From Rhizomucor pusillus (Eukaryota > Mucoromycota > Mucoromycetes > Mucorales > Lichtheimiaceae), in NCBI GenBank assembly GCA_900175165.2, contig FWWN02000450.1, positions 1 through 39,474 of the forward strand: 39,474 bases of DNA, in the 5' to 3' direction. Below, piece by piece: positions 21,043-33,084 of this stretch (the first letter of the stretch is position 1; every line of letters begins with the position of its first letter). Made by a program: the position numbers and the translations under genes. The notes beneath the pieces were generated by a model. That model was given only the letters and a program-made list of their open reading frames with translations. It made no database searches and had not been told where the DNA came from.

Positions 21043-22866
21043 ATGTTACGCACACTGCAAGAAAAGGCCGAACTCTTAAACTCGCAGTATATCGAGTACA
21101 ATGACTCTATCAATCGATTGACAGCAGAACTGCAGAGAAACGTCGAGATGCTAGGTTTTGCCCCAGCTGATCTCGAAGACGCAAGGCAGTATATTAAAGA
21201 CAAAGGCAAGCCTAGCACGCATTTCACCGTCCTTTACCTCGTCCTAACCATAGCTTCTACTTATAGTCACTATTTTTCGGTACTTGCGATATTGCGATTT
21301 TGAGGAGGAGAAGACGATTGAGAGAGTTATGGATACAATCCTGTGGCGACAAGAAAATAACATTGCGCATTTGACCTGGCAGTCTGTACCGACCGAGTTT
21401 TTCGAGAACGGCTTTGCGTTTTTCCACAAGCATGATCGTCTCAACCGGCCCGTAGCTGTTGTACGGATGCGATACTTTCCACAGTTTCGGGACAAGTCGA
21501 AGACACTGACAGACCTGATTCGGCCTTATGCATGCCTTGTCATGGAGATGGCACGGAAGATGATGCTGGATATTACCGAGGAAAGAGAGCAACGAGGGGA
21601 AGCAAGAGTACTTGTATCTCAAATAGTTGTTATCATCGACATTGGCAAGGCGCCATTTATTCCCATTGTAGGTTGGCCATTTGTGTCACGTTAGGATCAA
21701 AACTCATGCATGAATCTTTTCTTCAGGACACGCAGCTGGTACAAACGATCATGGAAATAATGGATAAGCGGTTTCCAGGTTATGTTGGCTCAATATATGT
21801 CATGAATTTCGGATGGATGTATCAAGGTCTCTGGCAAATGATAAAATATCTCTTGAACGACGAAGCTCGGAGTCGGATCAGTTTTCCTTCAGCGAAAGAA
21901 GTGCTCGAGATCGTTGCAGAAGAAAACCTGCTTGAAGGTACGAAGTTTGACCAGTATCCGAGAGCAAGAGAACTTACACAACATCTTTATCAAATAGAGC
22001 TTGGTGGTAAAGATGATTATATATGGGGTTTTGAAAATGATGCCATACTGGATAAATATGGCCATGGTCCGTCACATATCATCGAGCAGCCGGCCCTCGC
22101 TTCACCCGCCCTGACGCCAACAGTAGTGCGATCGTCGCGCAGTGCATCGCTATCGTCTGATGAATTTTTCGATGCTCCGTCGTATTTATCGGAAATCGAG
22201 GGCTCTGCCAGTGCGTATGCGACGCCGGGTACAGTAACTCCAACGTTGAACGCTGTGACAGAAAGCAGCACCGTGCTGTATCTACCTGTCCTGAGCACCC
22301 GCCGAATACCGCCGTCAGGTTACTCCAATATATACAATTGGACAGGTCTGCATATGGGGGCAGCATTTCTGACATCGTTCATGACCGGACGAACGCAACG
22401 ATATCCAGTAGATCAAGGCATAGACAGCTTGGCATTAGCGAATCGCCTAGCAGCCGTGCAGCAGGAACGATTAAGTGAGCTCAGAGAAGACAAGGAAACA
22501 TTTGAAAATCATGAACTTGCCGAATTTCGACCGCATACACCTCATTTTCCGCATTTATTACCACCCGATGATCCACAGTCAGCATATGCGCTGGCGCCTG
22601 TGCGAGTGCAGGTCGTGCGGATAGAACAAAAACTTCTGCGACTCACAAGACGATTTTTTCGGCTTTCATTTGCATACAAAGGCGCCGTCTACTGGGTGCT
22701 CCTTTACATTTTCTTGCGGGGTCCTGTCGAACATGTAGTACGACGATCTGTGGCTGCCATTATCTCAACTCCTCAGAAAATAACCTACACAACTATTGGC
22801 GTCACTGCTGCCATGGCAGCGGCAATTGGCTCCTCCATCACCGCGTCGCTGGGAATTGCTCCATAA
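21043..22866 (+). CDS. CRAL-TRIO (Sec14-like) domain protein with C-terminal membrane segments
   Basis: Three exons (21043-21205, 21267-21667, 21727-22866) join in frame to 567 aa. The first intron appears to use a GC donor (GCAAGC) and a TATAG acceptor; the second is GT-AG. Residues about 30-80 match a CRAL-TRIO N-terminal helical lead (IFRYLRYCDFEEEKT). The lipid-binding domain runs about 95-255: VVIIDIGKAPFIPI, then IMEIMDKRFPGYVGSIYVMN, LWQMIKYLLND and the terminal ISFPSAKEVLEIVAEENL. Sec14-family proteins bind and exchange phosphoinositides or other lipids. The C-terminal half is Ser/Thr/Pro-rich and then has two hydrophobic stretches (about 500-520 and 540-567), suggesting membrane anchorage. 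This combination differs from soluble Sec14 and points to a membrane-tethered lipid-transfer protein. Ligand and organelle are unknown. Confidence 0.88.
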
Positions 22867-22936
22867 TCATCTTTTATTACCGATCATATCATCTACTTCA
22901 AACCTAACTCCATGTTCTTTTAATCATACTAAGCAT

Positions 22937-23876
22937 CTAAATAATATATGGGATTAAAGCTGCTCGTTTGCTGATATTTGGGAAACGCGTATGGTACCAT
23001 GATTGGGTATTCAAAGCTCGTGTTATCAGATATGCAGTGGAGCAAAGCTGAAACACTAAGGTAAACATGTTTTGCGATACCAATACCAACGCAAAGAAGG
23101 ATACAATCTCGCCTAGCTGGATTACGTTTGATATTAGTCTATGTTCAAGAATATACGTTGTGCAAATGCTTACATAGTGTGGACACCAAACATAACGGAA
23201 AAGGCCAGCTTCAGGCAACTTGTAGGAGTTATCCTTGGGAGAACGCAAGCTTGCAAGTATGCGATGGTGATAATGGTTCGCAGACTCCCCAATCACAAAC
23301 AGGACAACGCCGATAGCGACTTGGAGTCCAGAGATAGAATCGACTGGTACATTCACAGCCATTTGAAACAACATGAATGCAAAGGCAGTGTAGGATACAG
23401 AAATGCATGAAGCGTCCTTTGCTACAGTGACGCCAGAGTAACGATGAACGCATACAACTTCCTAGAAATCCGATATAAATGTTAAAGGCACAACCAGTTC
23501 AGTAGTCGACTTTACATACATAGATACGCTTCAAATAATGCAAAAAATTCAAAATCGCAATACTTAGGACGTTTAGCTGGTGATTGCCTTGGCACATGCA
23601 AAAAATGATCGAAAGAAACGATAAAGACGCAGATGGAGCATAAATTAAGAGCATTCCCTCGCGTGAAGGTATCTAACCATCATTTGTAAAAACACGAAAT
23701 TCTCATGAAGAGTCAGGGTCTCCATTGCATACCGTCCTTCTATCTTCAGTTTTGGCAAACTTGGAGTACCCCATGCTGGTTTCTGGCTTCGTCTCACGAC
23801 GGACAAGATAAATACTGGCAGTTACTATACTGCAAAGTAATAGTTCGTTGTAAATAGTCAAGTTTGGAGTATACAT
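22937..23876 (-). CDS. 3-oxo-5-alpha-steroid 4-dehydrogenase (steroid 5-alpha-reductase) family
   Basis: Four exons (23876-23733, 23672-23520, 23461-23174, 23116-22937) join in frame to 254 aa, the usual SRD5A/DET2 length. The family reduces a carbon-carbon double bond next to a carbonyl, using NADPH, in the ER membrane. Landmarks are SMGYSKFA, then IPSREGML in the first third, LHYLKRIYEVVCVHRYSG in the middle, and the C-terminal NADPH-binding region: GLFRYVWCPHYLGEIVSFFA and NTQSWYHTRFPN ... RAALIPY. Five or six hydrophobic stretches fit a multi-pass protein. The reductase could act on sterols, polyprenols or acyl chains; the HYLGEI form fits steroid reductases better than Tsc13, but the substrate is not settled. 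It is divergent from TRS120 (180 nt between starts) and convergent with the CRAL-TRIO gene (70 nt between stops). Confidence 0.88.
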
Positions 23877-24056
23877 TATGGAGAGAGAAAGCTGCTGGAA
23901 GAAGATGGAAAGAGGGAGAGGGAAATGCAAGTTGATGGTATATAATACTTTCTTCAATTTCATTATTCTATCTGCTTGGACGATCTCGGCAAACTCAGTG
24001 TGCGCGTGTGTGTAACCACAGAAATGGGATCCAGGCACTGTCGCTGACACAGTTTC

Positions 24057-27000
24057 ATGGTTGAGACGATGGATTTGGCAATCAACATTACCTCGTCGTG
24101 TCGGGTTCGTGTGCTGTTGGTACCCGTCCCACCCATCAAGTCTTCCACGTTTTGGAAACATGTAGAGCTTGTAAAGACCTTCAGCGTCGTTCGACTCGGA
24201 GATGTCACGCCTGACTTGCAGAATGGCGCCGGTGGTAATGTTCGCGCTACAGTATCGTGGCATTCTCGGGCTCTTACAGTCTTGTAGCCATGTTTAGCAG
24301 CCAAGTCTTTCAGGAAGGGCAGATGCAGTTCCAGTTTACGACGACGTACACGCGAGACCATGCGTATTTGGAAGACTTTCAACCACACCGGCGCATTTTT
24401 GGTGTCATTGGAATCATGGATTGTCAGGCTTGGAAAGATAAAAGTCTCGGGGAAGGATATCGGCACTTTGTAGACACTCTACATAAGGTTGGATCCAGTC
24501 AATGCGAATGCAGGAAGGTGATTCTCATAATATTTATGCTAGTATCCTACAGCGATCGCAACAAGATGTTTTGCATTTGATCCAACAGAGACGCAACCTG
24601 ATGATACTAAAGGCTTGATCATGATACCCAACGTTGGAAACATGTCGTTTTATATGAGCACCATGATATGCGACTTTGCCAGTGAGATATTGAGCCAGTT
24701 CTCGTTATTGGTACGACACCAGCGTCAATGTGGATTTTCCAGTCGGAACTCATTGTATTCGATAGGCTGGGCGCATCGAAAATCTGCAATCATTGGAATC
24801 GCCTATGCCGAGAGCTTACTACGTTACTCAACCACAGGAAGCACCGGGACCTATTCCTCAACCATCTGCGAGTACTCCTGGGCCATCAACATATTCGAGC
24901 TCATCATCGCGTGCGCTCCAGAGTAATTATCGTGCTTCGCAGCCGCCACGCCCTGTCCAGTCATCATCGTCATCCTTGCTGAAACGAGCATCCACGCCCA
25001 CAGGAACCAACCGTAGCGGCTCCTTTAGTCAAAAGTATGCACCAAACGCAACGCGGTCGCCAATGTCACCCCCGTTACCATCCATTCAGCCAACCATGAC
25101 TCGTTCCAGCAGCGCTCAAGGCGGCTCTCCTGGAGGAGATAATGGAAAAACCAAACGAAGGACGCCTGGTCGAATCAAGAAATTGCTTGCTGATCTCTAT
25201 TTGTTGGCTGGTCGATTGCCTGATGCTGTTAATCAGCAAGTATTATGATATTGCACTTGTACAAGATGCATGAACTCATTTATATGTTCATATTAGCTAT
25301 ACCCAAGCGATAGAGTTAGCCAAGACTACATCTGACTTTTTATGGTGGGGGAGCGCTTTAGAAGGGTTGACTTGCGCAACGCTTTTGCTAGAATACCTGC
25401 ACGCTGATGTCGGGGTAAGCATTGCAGATATGCATGCAAACATCATATACTCATTGGCACCTGTTATTCATCTAGCATATTGTTTCCCGCAGCCGCAGTG
25501 CGCCAAGCGAAGGTGGAACAGACACGCCTTCTTCACCTTCAGCAGAAACGCCATCTTCTACCCTCCTGACCGGTCCTAGATCGACAGTATCCGAAGTACT
25601 AGAGAGATACAATACTTTGCTTCAGCATTACTCCAAAGTTAGTTCGACGTCCGCCATTCCAATGCCGAGCTTGATTTACGTCGAAGCTTGCGTCAAAGTT
25701 GCACGCTTTTTGCAAACTATATATTCTAACGGCGGATGGAGCGATCGGGTTCTCTCGCTAATAATACAGGGCAAAATTATGCCCGACAATAAATTAAACG
25801 ATGCTCGCGGATTCATATCCATTGAGACCTTAAACGAGCGCAAAGCAAGCGGCATTGCACGATCGGATATCTCGGACTGGGTAACACGAATTTGGAATGT
25901 GCCACTTGATGATCTGTCTCTACTGGATCAGGTATGTCCCATATATTGGGATACTACAGAATATTTAAACATGTTTCTCAATCCATTTTATATTAGATTA
26001 ATCTGATGACTCAGATGTCCAGTGTGCTAGATTTCATCGGATATCATCGCAAATCTGTTTGGTTAATGCATGAAAGTGTCAATCGGATGTTACCGTTGCT
26101 GATTCAGAGCAGAGCTACACTTGCCAGCTCGCGTGATCAAGGCAAAAAGGACTATGGAAAAAACGACAGTGGAATATTAGCAGTTCTGAAGCGCGTTTGC
26201 GAGGTCTATGGACTAGGAGGTATGCAATAATGCACAGTGAACACTACCCCCTGGATTAGCGACTCAAATAGGAGGGATGTATTTGATCAGAACGAAATGT
26301 ACACGACGGTGGTGCGCTTGGAGCAATGCAAAGCCAAGCAGATGATGACAAGCAAGAGAAAAGTCAAGGCGTACGGGGAGCTGCAGCCAAAGAACAATTA
26401 AGATTTGGATGGCCTGAGCTGCAGATCAATATCTTGAGACAATGCATTTCCGTCGCCGAAGCACTTCCAGGTAGGAAAATTGTAATAGTTCCCGCGCAGG
26501 AGTCGACTAAACTGAAGATCCAAGATTACGGAGCTGTGTTGTACTATACGACGGTGTTGCTGAAGAATCTTTATCAATATATCTCCAAGGAGGAACAAAT
26601 ACGTCTCGCTTCTTCAATACAGAGGATCGTCGCAATGGGCAAAAGGGTCGGACATGTCGAGAACAGTGTCAACTACTGGGGAGTGAACATCGTATCTTCG
26701 GTGGAGGCTGTGATGCCCATAGCACGGAAAGCTGTATACAAGCACTCACTGCAGACTAGCAATAATCGAGCGAGCGCATCCAATGCTAATAACGGCGATC
26801 CATTTATTTACAATCCGTTCACACAAAAGCGAGACGACAAGGTATTTTTTCCTTCGCTTTTAACTGACAGATATATTATCTAACGAGATTGCAGCAACAA
26901 GTCATATTGGTCAAAGGTGAACTAAGCGAATTCAAAGTAACGCTGTCAAACCCTTTCGGCTTTGACTTGGAACTGCAAAATGTTGTACTAAGGTTAGTCA

Positions 27001-29195
27001 ACTTTTCTGAACCGCGCATTGCCTGATGGATAGCACCTGACAAGTAACTAGTACTTCAGGTGTTCCTTTCAATGCAATACCAGCGACCGCTACTATCCCC
27101 GCTAATGGCGCGCTTACCATGCGGTTGACTGGTACGCCTGAGGAAACGGGAACGCTCACGGTGCGTGGCTGCATTGTTAAGATCGCCGGATTTGCGGAGC
27201 AAGAGTTTCTGGTGGACTATGGTCAAAAAGTCAGAGCCGTAGAAGACAACAAAAGCAAAAACTTTAAGGAAGAAAAGGGCAAGACAAACTTTGTAAAATT
27301 CAAGCATAGGTATACATTTCTAGATAATTACAAAAGCTCCAACTAACATCGTGTGCCTGCTTACAGTGGTCTCAATGCTATTCAATCAAGTAGGAAGCGG
27401 GAAACATCTGATGAAATGAAACCGATAGAATTCTATGAACTTCAAGTTATTGATGACCAACCGTTGCTCAAAATCAAATCGACTTCTTTGTTGCACGATG
27501 CAGTGATGCTATATGACGGTGAAGTGTAAGTTATCATCGGCTTTCGGTTCTGCAACCATTTACTGAAACCTTCAAACCTAGAACGCATGTCACGATCGAA
27601 CTAGAAAATATTGGCAATGTCCTCGTGGACTCAATGACACTATCATTTGTCGACTCTACGACAATCCATCCTTTACCAATTAATCCAGAGTTACCTATGG
27701 AGGAGCAATACGAGATAGAGCTGTATACAAGGGGCATGCATGTTTTCTCGTGGGAAGGATGTAAGGATCAGGATGCACAGGTTATTGGTAAACAGATATC
27801 TCTGGCCCCTGGTCAGCATCTGCAGGTGCAAGTGGATGTCTATGGCAAACGCGGATGGTAAGAGAGATGCTCTACATTGCTTCTTCGTTTACACGTTTAC
27901 ACTGACTGGCATGAACAGCACCGGAGGGACTATTCAAATCGACTATGGCTACCTTAACAGGGAAGGCAAGCAGGAATCAACAGAATTTTTCACTCGGCAA
28001 CTTTATCTGCCTGTTTTGATTACTGTCTACCAAAACCTCGAACCTCTCAACTGGGATATTCTGTATCTACGACACAACTCTCCTATAGGAAAGGATGCAA
28101 TGGGAGCTGCCACAAAGAGACTCCAGTTTTTGGATGCTGGGTATGATGAAAACGCGGAGCAGGCTGCGGAAGATATGCTCCTGATAACTCGGCAGTATGG
28201 TGACGACCAAGACAAAGTTGACTATTGCCTGGTGACGCTGGATGTGCGCAATACTTGGACCGTACCATTTGCAGTTAACTTTGTAGTGGATAACAGCGAT
28301 GATAAAAATGAAAACAAGATTCAATGTACAGTGACTATCAATCCTGGTTCAACGAAGAGGTATGGTTTCCTCATTGCCGTTCGGGATCAAACACTTATCC
28401 GACACTAGAATGATTTTGCCCGTGAAGCGCATATACCTTCCCCCATCCGAATGCCTGCAGCCTATTCCTTCCCTACAGCCTAACAAGCAATTCGTTGTCT
28501 CTCAAGCACCAAAAATGCCACCGGAGCAAGAACGTTCGAAGCTTCAAATTTTTTGGTATCGTGAAAACTTACTACGTCGAATCAAGGCTACATGGCGGTG
28601 CAGCTCCACCGGTCGGCAGGGGACACTGAACCTTCGACCATCACTGCGCTTGACAGCAATGCAGCTCAGTATTTTGAAAAAGGAGGATATAGAGTTTATA
28701 GTGGACTTGCAAGGAACCGACGTGAGGAAACTGGCTGACAGAAATTTCCAATGCAGTACCAATGAGTTTTCGACCATGCAGATATCCCTGCTGAATCGTC
28801 AACGTAAGTTTTTATTTCACCTTGTAGTTACTTTACACTAAATGGCATTATGACTATTAGCGCATCCTGTCAAGCTGATCTTACGTGTGCAACCCGTGCA
28901 AAGTTACAATGATGGTGCAAAGGAATACGATTTATCTGGCAAGCTGCTCACCCAAGGGTTGCAGCAAGTAGTGCTGCCGGAGGTACGCTTATGCAGCAAG
29001 GAACGTACGTTTACAAGATATGCTAACATCTTTTTCCAGATCCCGGCAAACAACGGCATCGCCTCTCATAGTCTACCGGTGTGCTTCTTGTCTCGCGGAC
29101 GCTTTGAATTCCTCTATCACGCGGAAGACGTGCACTCACGATCAATACACTATAGCCACGAATGGACAATAGTTGATGTCGTGGCTAGCACATAG
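24057..29195 (+). CDS. TRS120: TRAPPII complex subunit Trs120/TRAPPC9
   Basis: Trs120 is a TRAPPII-specific subunit; the complex activates Rab GTPases at the late Golgi. Sixteen exons join in frame to 1422 aa: 24057-24234, 24288-24487, 24543-24710, 24766-25235, 25297-25414, 25476-25931, 25997-26219, 26291-26841, 26895-26992, 27052-27309, 27367-27525, 27582-27857, 27919-28359, 28409-28803, 28861-28982 and 29040-29195. Recognisable blocks are RVRVLLVPVPPIKSSTFW, HRRIFGVIGIMDC, YPTAIATRCFAFDP, GLIMIPNVGNMSFYM, KTTSDFLWWGSALEGL, VYGLGERNVHDGGALGAM, GWPELQINILRQCI, LSNPFGFDLELQNVVL and WDILYL. Residues about 183-339 are a Ser/Pro/Gln-rich linker, typical of fungal orthologues. The fourth intron (25236-25296) starts GCAAGT, a GC donor. 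The other introns are GT-AG, 47-72 nt long. Family length is about 1150-1450 aa. Confidence 0.95.
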
Positions 29196-32100
29196 ACTCT
29201 AGCACTAGTATAATCGAATACTTATTGTCTATATCTCCGAAAGTTGCAAAGACAGGCATCTATATCGATAATGTGCCAATATTGGGAGTTGAAAGCAAAC
29301 GGAGCCTAGGTCACAAAGAAGAAAAATCCACATGTGTTGCGATAGGCTCTAAATCAACCTGTGACTACAAAAGCAACTACTACAGACGCAAAAACAGCGG
29401 TCTTCTCGCACATAATTTCTGAGAAGGTGTCTGGGACACATTGGATGTAAAGCGAGTTCTCCCCATTCTCTTTTGCAATAATCGACGACTATGAGCAGTA
29501 ACAAAGCGCACCTGTACCTACAACGTCGCTGTGATGGGCATTTCAGGAACAAAGCAAAGTGACTACCGAGAGTCCAAAAGATAAAGCACGTGGATAGCGA
29601 TCCTTGCTAAAGACGAGCACTACAATGAAATGACAAGCACGCCAGTACTTTTCCATCAGCATCGCAAGCTCATTGGAGCTCAAGCGCAGCCAAAAACGAA
29701 TTGCGATGCTTTTGCGAGACGAGAAGAAAGATATCAACAACTTGCGTTCTCATACGTTCAATAAAATTGACCGCCTGGCAGCACGATCGATTAGCTTGGC
29801 AAATATCTTCGTGAACATCACTGTGAAGTTCGTTTCGGAACAATTCACAGAGACCCTTTTCTTCGCTGAGAAAGTCAACATTGCTCAGGCTCAGCACTTA
29901 CACGAATTCGTGGTAATAGATGCGAATACAAGACAGACGTATACAAGAAACCATATGCAAACATCGTTGGTGTCGACATCATCAGAACGAAGCATCTTTA
30001 GATGTTTGCATAGCGGGGACATAAATCTCGGATGAAGACACGAAGTCTTATCTGTAGATCGCCGAGAGCTTGAAGGCTGTAGTTTATGACCCTGCGCATG
30101 ATATTTATCCGACAAAATGGAGAATATCTTTATGGTTGGCGCTTAGACCAGCAAAGTGCGTCGCCACGAGGCAATCATCTTTCTCGGTCGTCTTTAGCAA
30201 AGCAATCAAGTCTTCTATCCAAAGTTGGCTCCAGGTATACTTCCTACGATAGCGTCTTTCTTACCTTAGATGGTTCCGTCTAGTCTTTTCGGCTGTTTGA
30301 GAAGAGATATCGGACGAGGCATATCTCTCATGCTGATAATGGTCTGGGTGTTGGAGGCAGGAGTGATCTATACCTTTTCGATACGAGACCTTCCCTCCGA
30401 ACACTCGATCGTCGTTTGAAGGAGTCTGACTCTGCCGCTAATTGCTCCTTTGAACTTCTACAATAACCGATAGTTTCCATGCGGTAGCCTTAGATCTCTG
30501 TTTGATACATAGTCATGTAGGTCGTTATCCGTCTAATAATCTCATCCAGTAGAATCGTTAAGCTCTGGATCCCGTAAATAAATATACGAAAGTCTACATA
30601 CCTTGGTATTGTCCCTTCAACATGTAAACCCTTCTCGCCCCCTGCTTTTTACCTCCTTGCTTGTCGTTGATTGCGAATTTACTGCCTTGAATGCGGCATC
30701 GTTTCGGTTGCACCGTTATGCAAACTTTCGCTGATCGTTTAATTTTTCAGGAACGCATTTGTTGACCATGCCAAAGATGGTTTCGGTTGCCGTCACAGCG
30801 CACTGTGGTATTGACAAATAATAGACGGCAAGGACGGATAATAAGTCGGTGAGACGAGGTTGCAATGAATGAATAAAAGAGGAAGAAGGTGAGGGGCGCC
30901 GTGGCCCGAAATTTATTGTGTGACAGGTCAGCCCTTCTTCCCGCTGTACGTGACGATGACGACTTATTACAGCCTGGCTACACTCATGCCTGTCAAAGTG
31001 TTCATTAATTAACAGATGCAATCAGTACTGTCGCATATGATGAAGGCCCAGCCGTTTTCAAGTCGAAAAGCGCGAGAAACACTGGCGTCATATTTCCGCG
31101 AGCGACTGTTGCTAATTCCAGTGTGAAGGACAACGAATACCGTAATCAAGCCGTCACGATGCTGTGTACTTCTCTCCATCTGCCACGATCATTGATCGAC
31201 CGGAAGTTGAGGTTCAACGCTCTACAGCTCAGTGTACCATGTAGCAAGCACAAGTTGCAGACCTTAGTCTCTTTACGTTCTGGGATTCGATTGAGCTCAA
31301 TTATGCCGCCAAAACCGAAATTGACTGAAGGGATCGCCTTACACAGAAAGTGTGTATCTTTTGTGGTGTATGCCTTTTTAGACAACAACAATGACCAATT
31401 CTCGATATTTCTACAGCACGTAACAATTTCTCGTTTAGACAGAACCAGAGAGGCGACATTCTTTCAGTGCAGCTATACATCCTCCACTGGAAACGTGGAA
31501 AGCTCGAAACAATGCAATCGCGAAAGCTGATTTCATTCAGCGACTAACCTTTGTTTCTGCGGCTGACAACGTGCTGGATCTGGATTTCTATGCCCTGCTC
31601 AACGTATCCGCAAGCTTGAAGGTCTTAAAACAAGACTTTCAAGATTGGTAGCTCCCAGGAAACGCGATCTTGGACTTGAGGGAAGGTGCTTTGATGAAGC
31701 CAGTGTTCCGGAATACCAGGAGAAGATAATTGCTTCACCAATAATATCAACATTGCAATTCCTAATCGATACTATTGTTTAAAAGAGCAACATGCGAGAT
31801 TATGGAGAACGTCCGGTCTAACAACCAACAAGCCGTTGCAACCAATAAGCTATCTGTATTACCATAGCAATAAAGAGAGGATATGAAGTGCAGGGTAAGA
31901 TCAAGAGATCCTGTCAATTTCTCACGAAACGAAGTGTTGGACACAACAGAATCGAAACCATTTGAATTCGAAGCTTTTTATTAGGAGCACGCACGGATGC
32001 GTCGAGGTTGTCCACGCCTACCTGGCCATTGGCATTGTCGATGGAACTTTTCCAGTTTTTAAAAGCTTATTAGTCTTATTTGTTTTTTCTTCGCTGACTT

Positions 32101-33012
32101 CGACAGTAGCATAAATTTTGGATATATTTGTGTTCTCTGATTTTATAGCAGAAGACATATTTAGGTTTTCTGTTCTTATAGGGATGGTCAAGTCGTGTGG
32201 TAATGCTGGTGGGAAATCCAATAGCCATCTAGTCGGATAAGAACAAAGGTTTGTGGATGTGCTCCTTGGTTAATGTCGAATTTGCGAGAGCCGCAAGCGA
32301 ATAAAGAAAGATCTTTCACAACTTAAAAACTTTACATTTGCTTTTTCTTTAACTTTATATCGGCCTGATCTCAGCGATGCTTTCCACTTGTTTGACTCAA
32401 CTACACAACTTTGACTGCTATAACACATATATGAGTGGGACACCCACAATCCAACACCAGGATGTACGTCCGAAGGAAGACTTACACGGATTCAATATTA
32501 TTTTTTCAAGAAGGTAACGTTCACAAATGCAACAAGTGCGATAAAACCTGGACCAATCATCAGTCCAGGTCGAAGACTTTAGATCCAAAGATGAATTCTT
32601 TGAGCATACGTCGCAGGTCATATTTTGAGACTGGTACCATGTTGATTTCACAAAGAAAATTTTTGAGGAAGCATTGGACAGGCGCCACAGGCGTGAGTTT
32701 ACATGCAGAGACTTACAGAGGAAAGGCCGCCAAAAGAAGGATTCTCTATGAATACAGAATGATTGCGAATAAAGAACTTGTACTTGAGTCTTGTTGACTA
32801 ACTCTGTTCCCGTGTTCTAATATCACATTTACATTATGTGTGGACTTTTACGGATGTATGATAATAAAGGAAAGTCTATGATATATAAATGTTGTGCAAT
32901 GGAAATACTATTCAAAAGGAAAGATGTCAAAGAAAGCGTCGCACATGACGGCGAAGTCACTGAAAAGGGGTAAAAAAGCCCCTGCACGACAAGAGGGACG
33001 GTGCAAAAGTAA
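29196..33012. other. Gene-poor interval with possible ORF relics
   Basis: This 3.8 kb contains many 60-135 codon frames but no gene I can name. Three stretches look somewhat more protein-like than the rest: a plus-strand frame at 29673-30035, one open from 31021 to 31530, and one at 32435-32797 that includes HKCNKCDKTW, a CxxC pair reminiscent of a zinc-binding motif. None has a clean start with splice sites leading to a full-length protein. Decayed mobile-element or gene remnants are the likeliest explanation, but this is inference. No terminal repeats were identified. Confidence 0.4.
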
Positions 33013-33084
33013 TTCCCCCACCGGGAATCGAACCCGGGCCACCGGTGTGAAAGACCGGGATCCTAGCCACTGGACCATAGAGGA
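33013..33084 (-). tRNA. tRNA-Glu (anticodon TTC)
   Basis: The minus strand folds as a 72-nt cloverleaf. The acceptor stem pairs TCCTCTA with TGGGGGA (two G-U pairs). The D arm contains GTCCAGTGGCTAGGAT. The anticodon stem CCGGT/ACCGG encloses the loop CTTTCAC, giving anticodon TTC. The T arm contains GGTTCGATTCC, a perfect B box. The discriminator base is A and no intron is present. A short T-rich run downstream (ACTTTTGCAC) could terminate Pol III. All conserved positions are intact, so the gene should be functional. Confidence 0.95.

Noticed and set aside
23877..24263. N-terminal extension of the reductase reading frame from 24263
   Set aside because: The extension overlaps the TRS120 start region and has no family resemblance; the Met at 23876 gives the normal 254-aa length.
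23963..24466. 167-codon minus-strand ORF upstream of the reductase
   Set aside because: It lies antisense to the first two exons of TRS120, which match the family and splice in frame.
29673..30035. Possible TnpB/Fanzor-like nuclease remnant (IVGVD-like reading in one frame)
   Set aside because: Only a five-residue resemblance to a RuvC motif was seen, with stops on both sides and no second catalytic motif or zinc finger.
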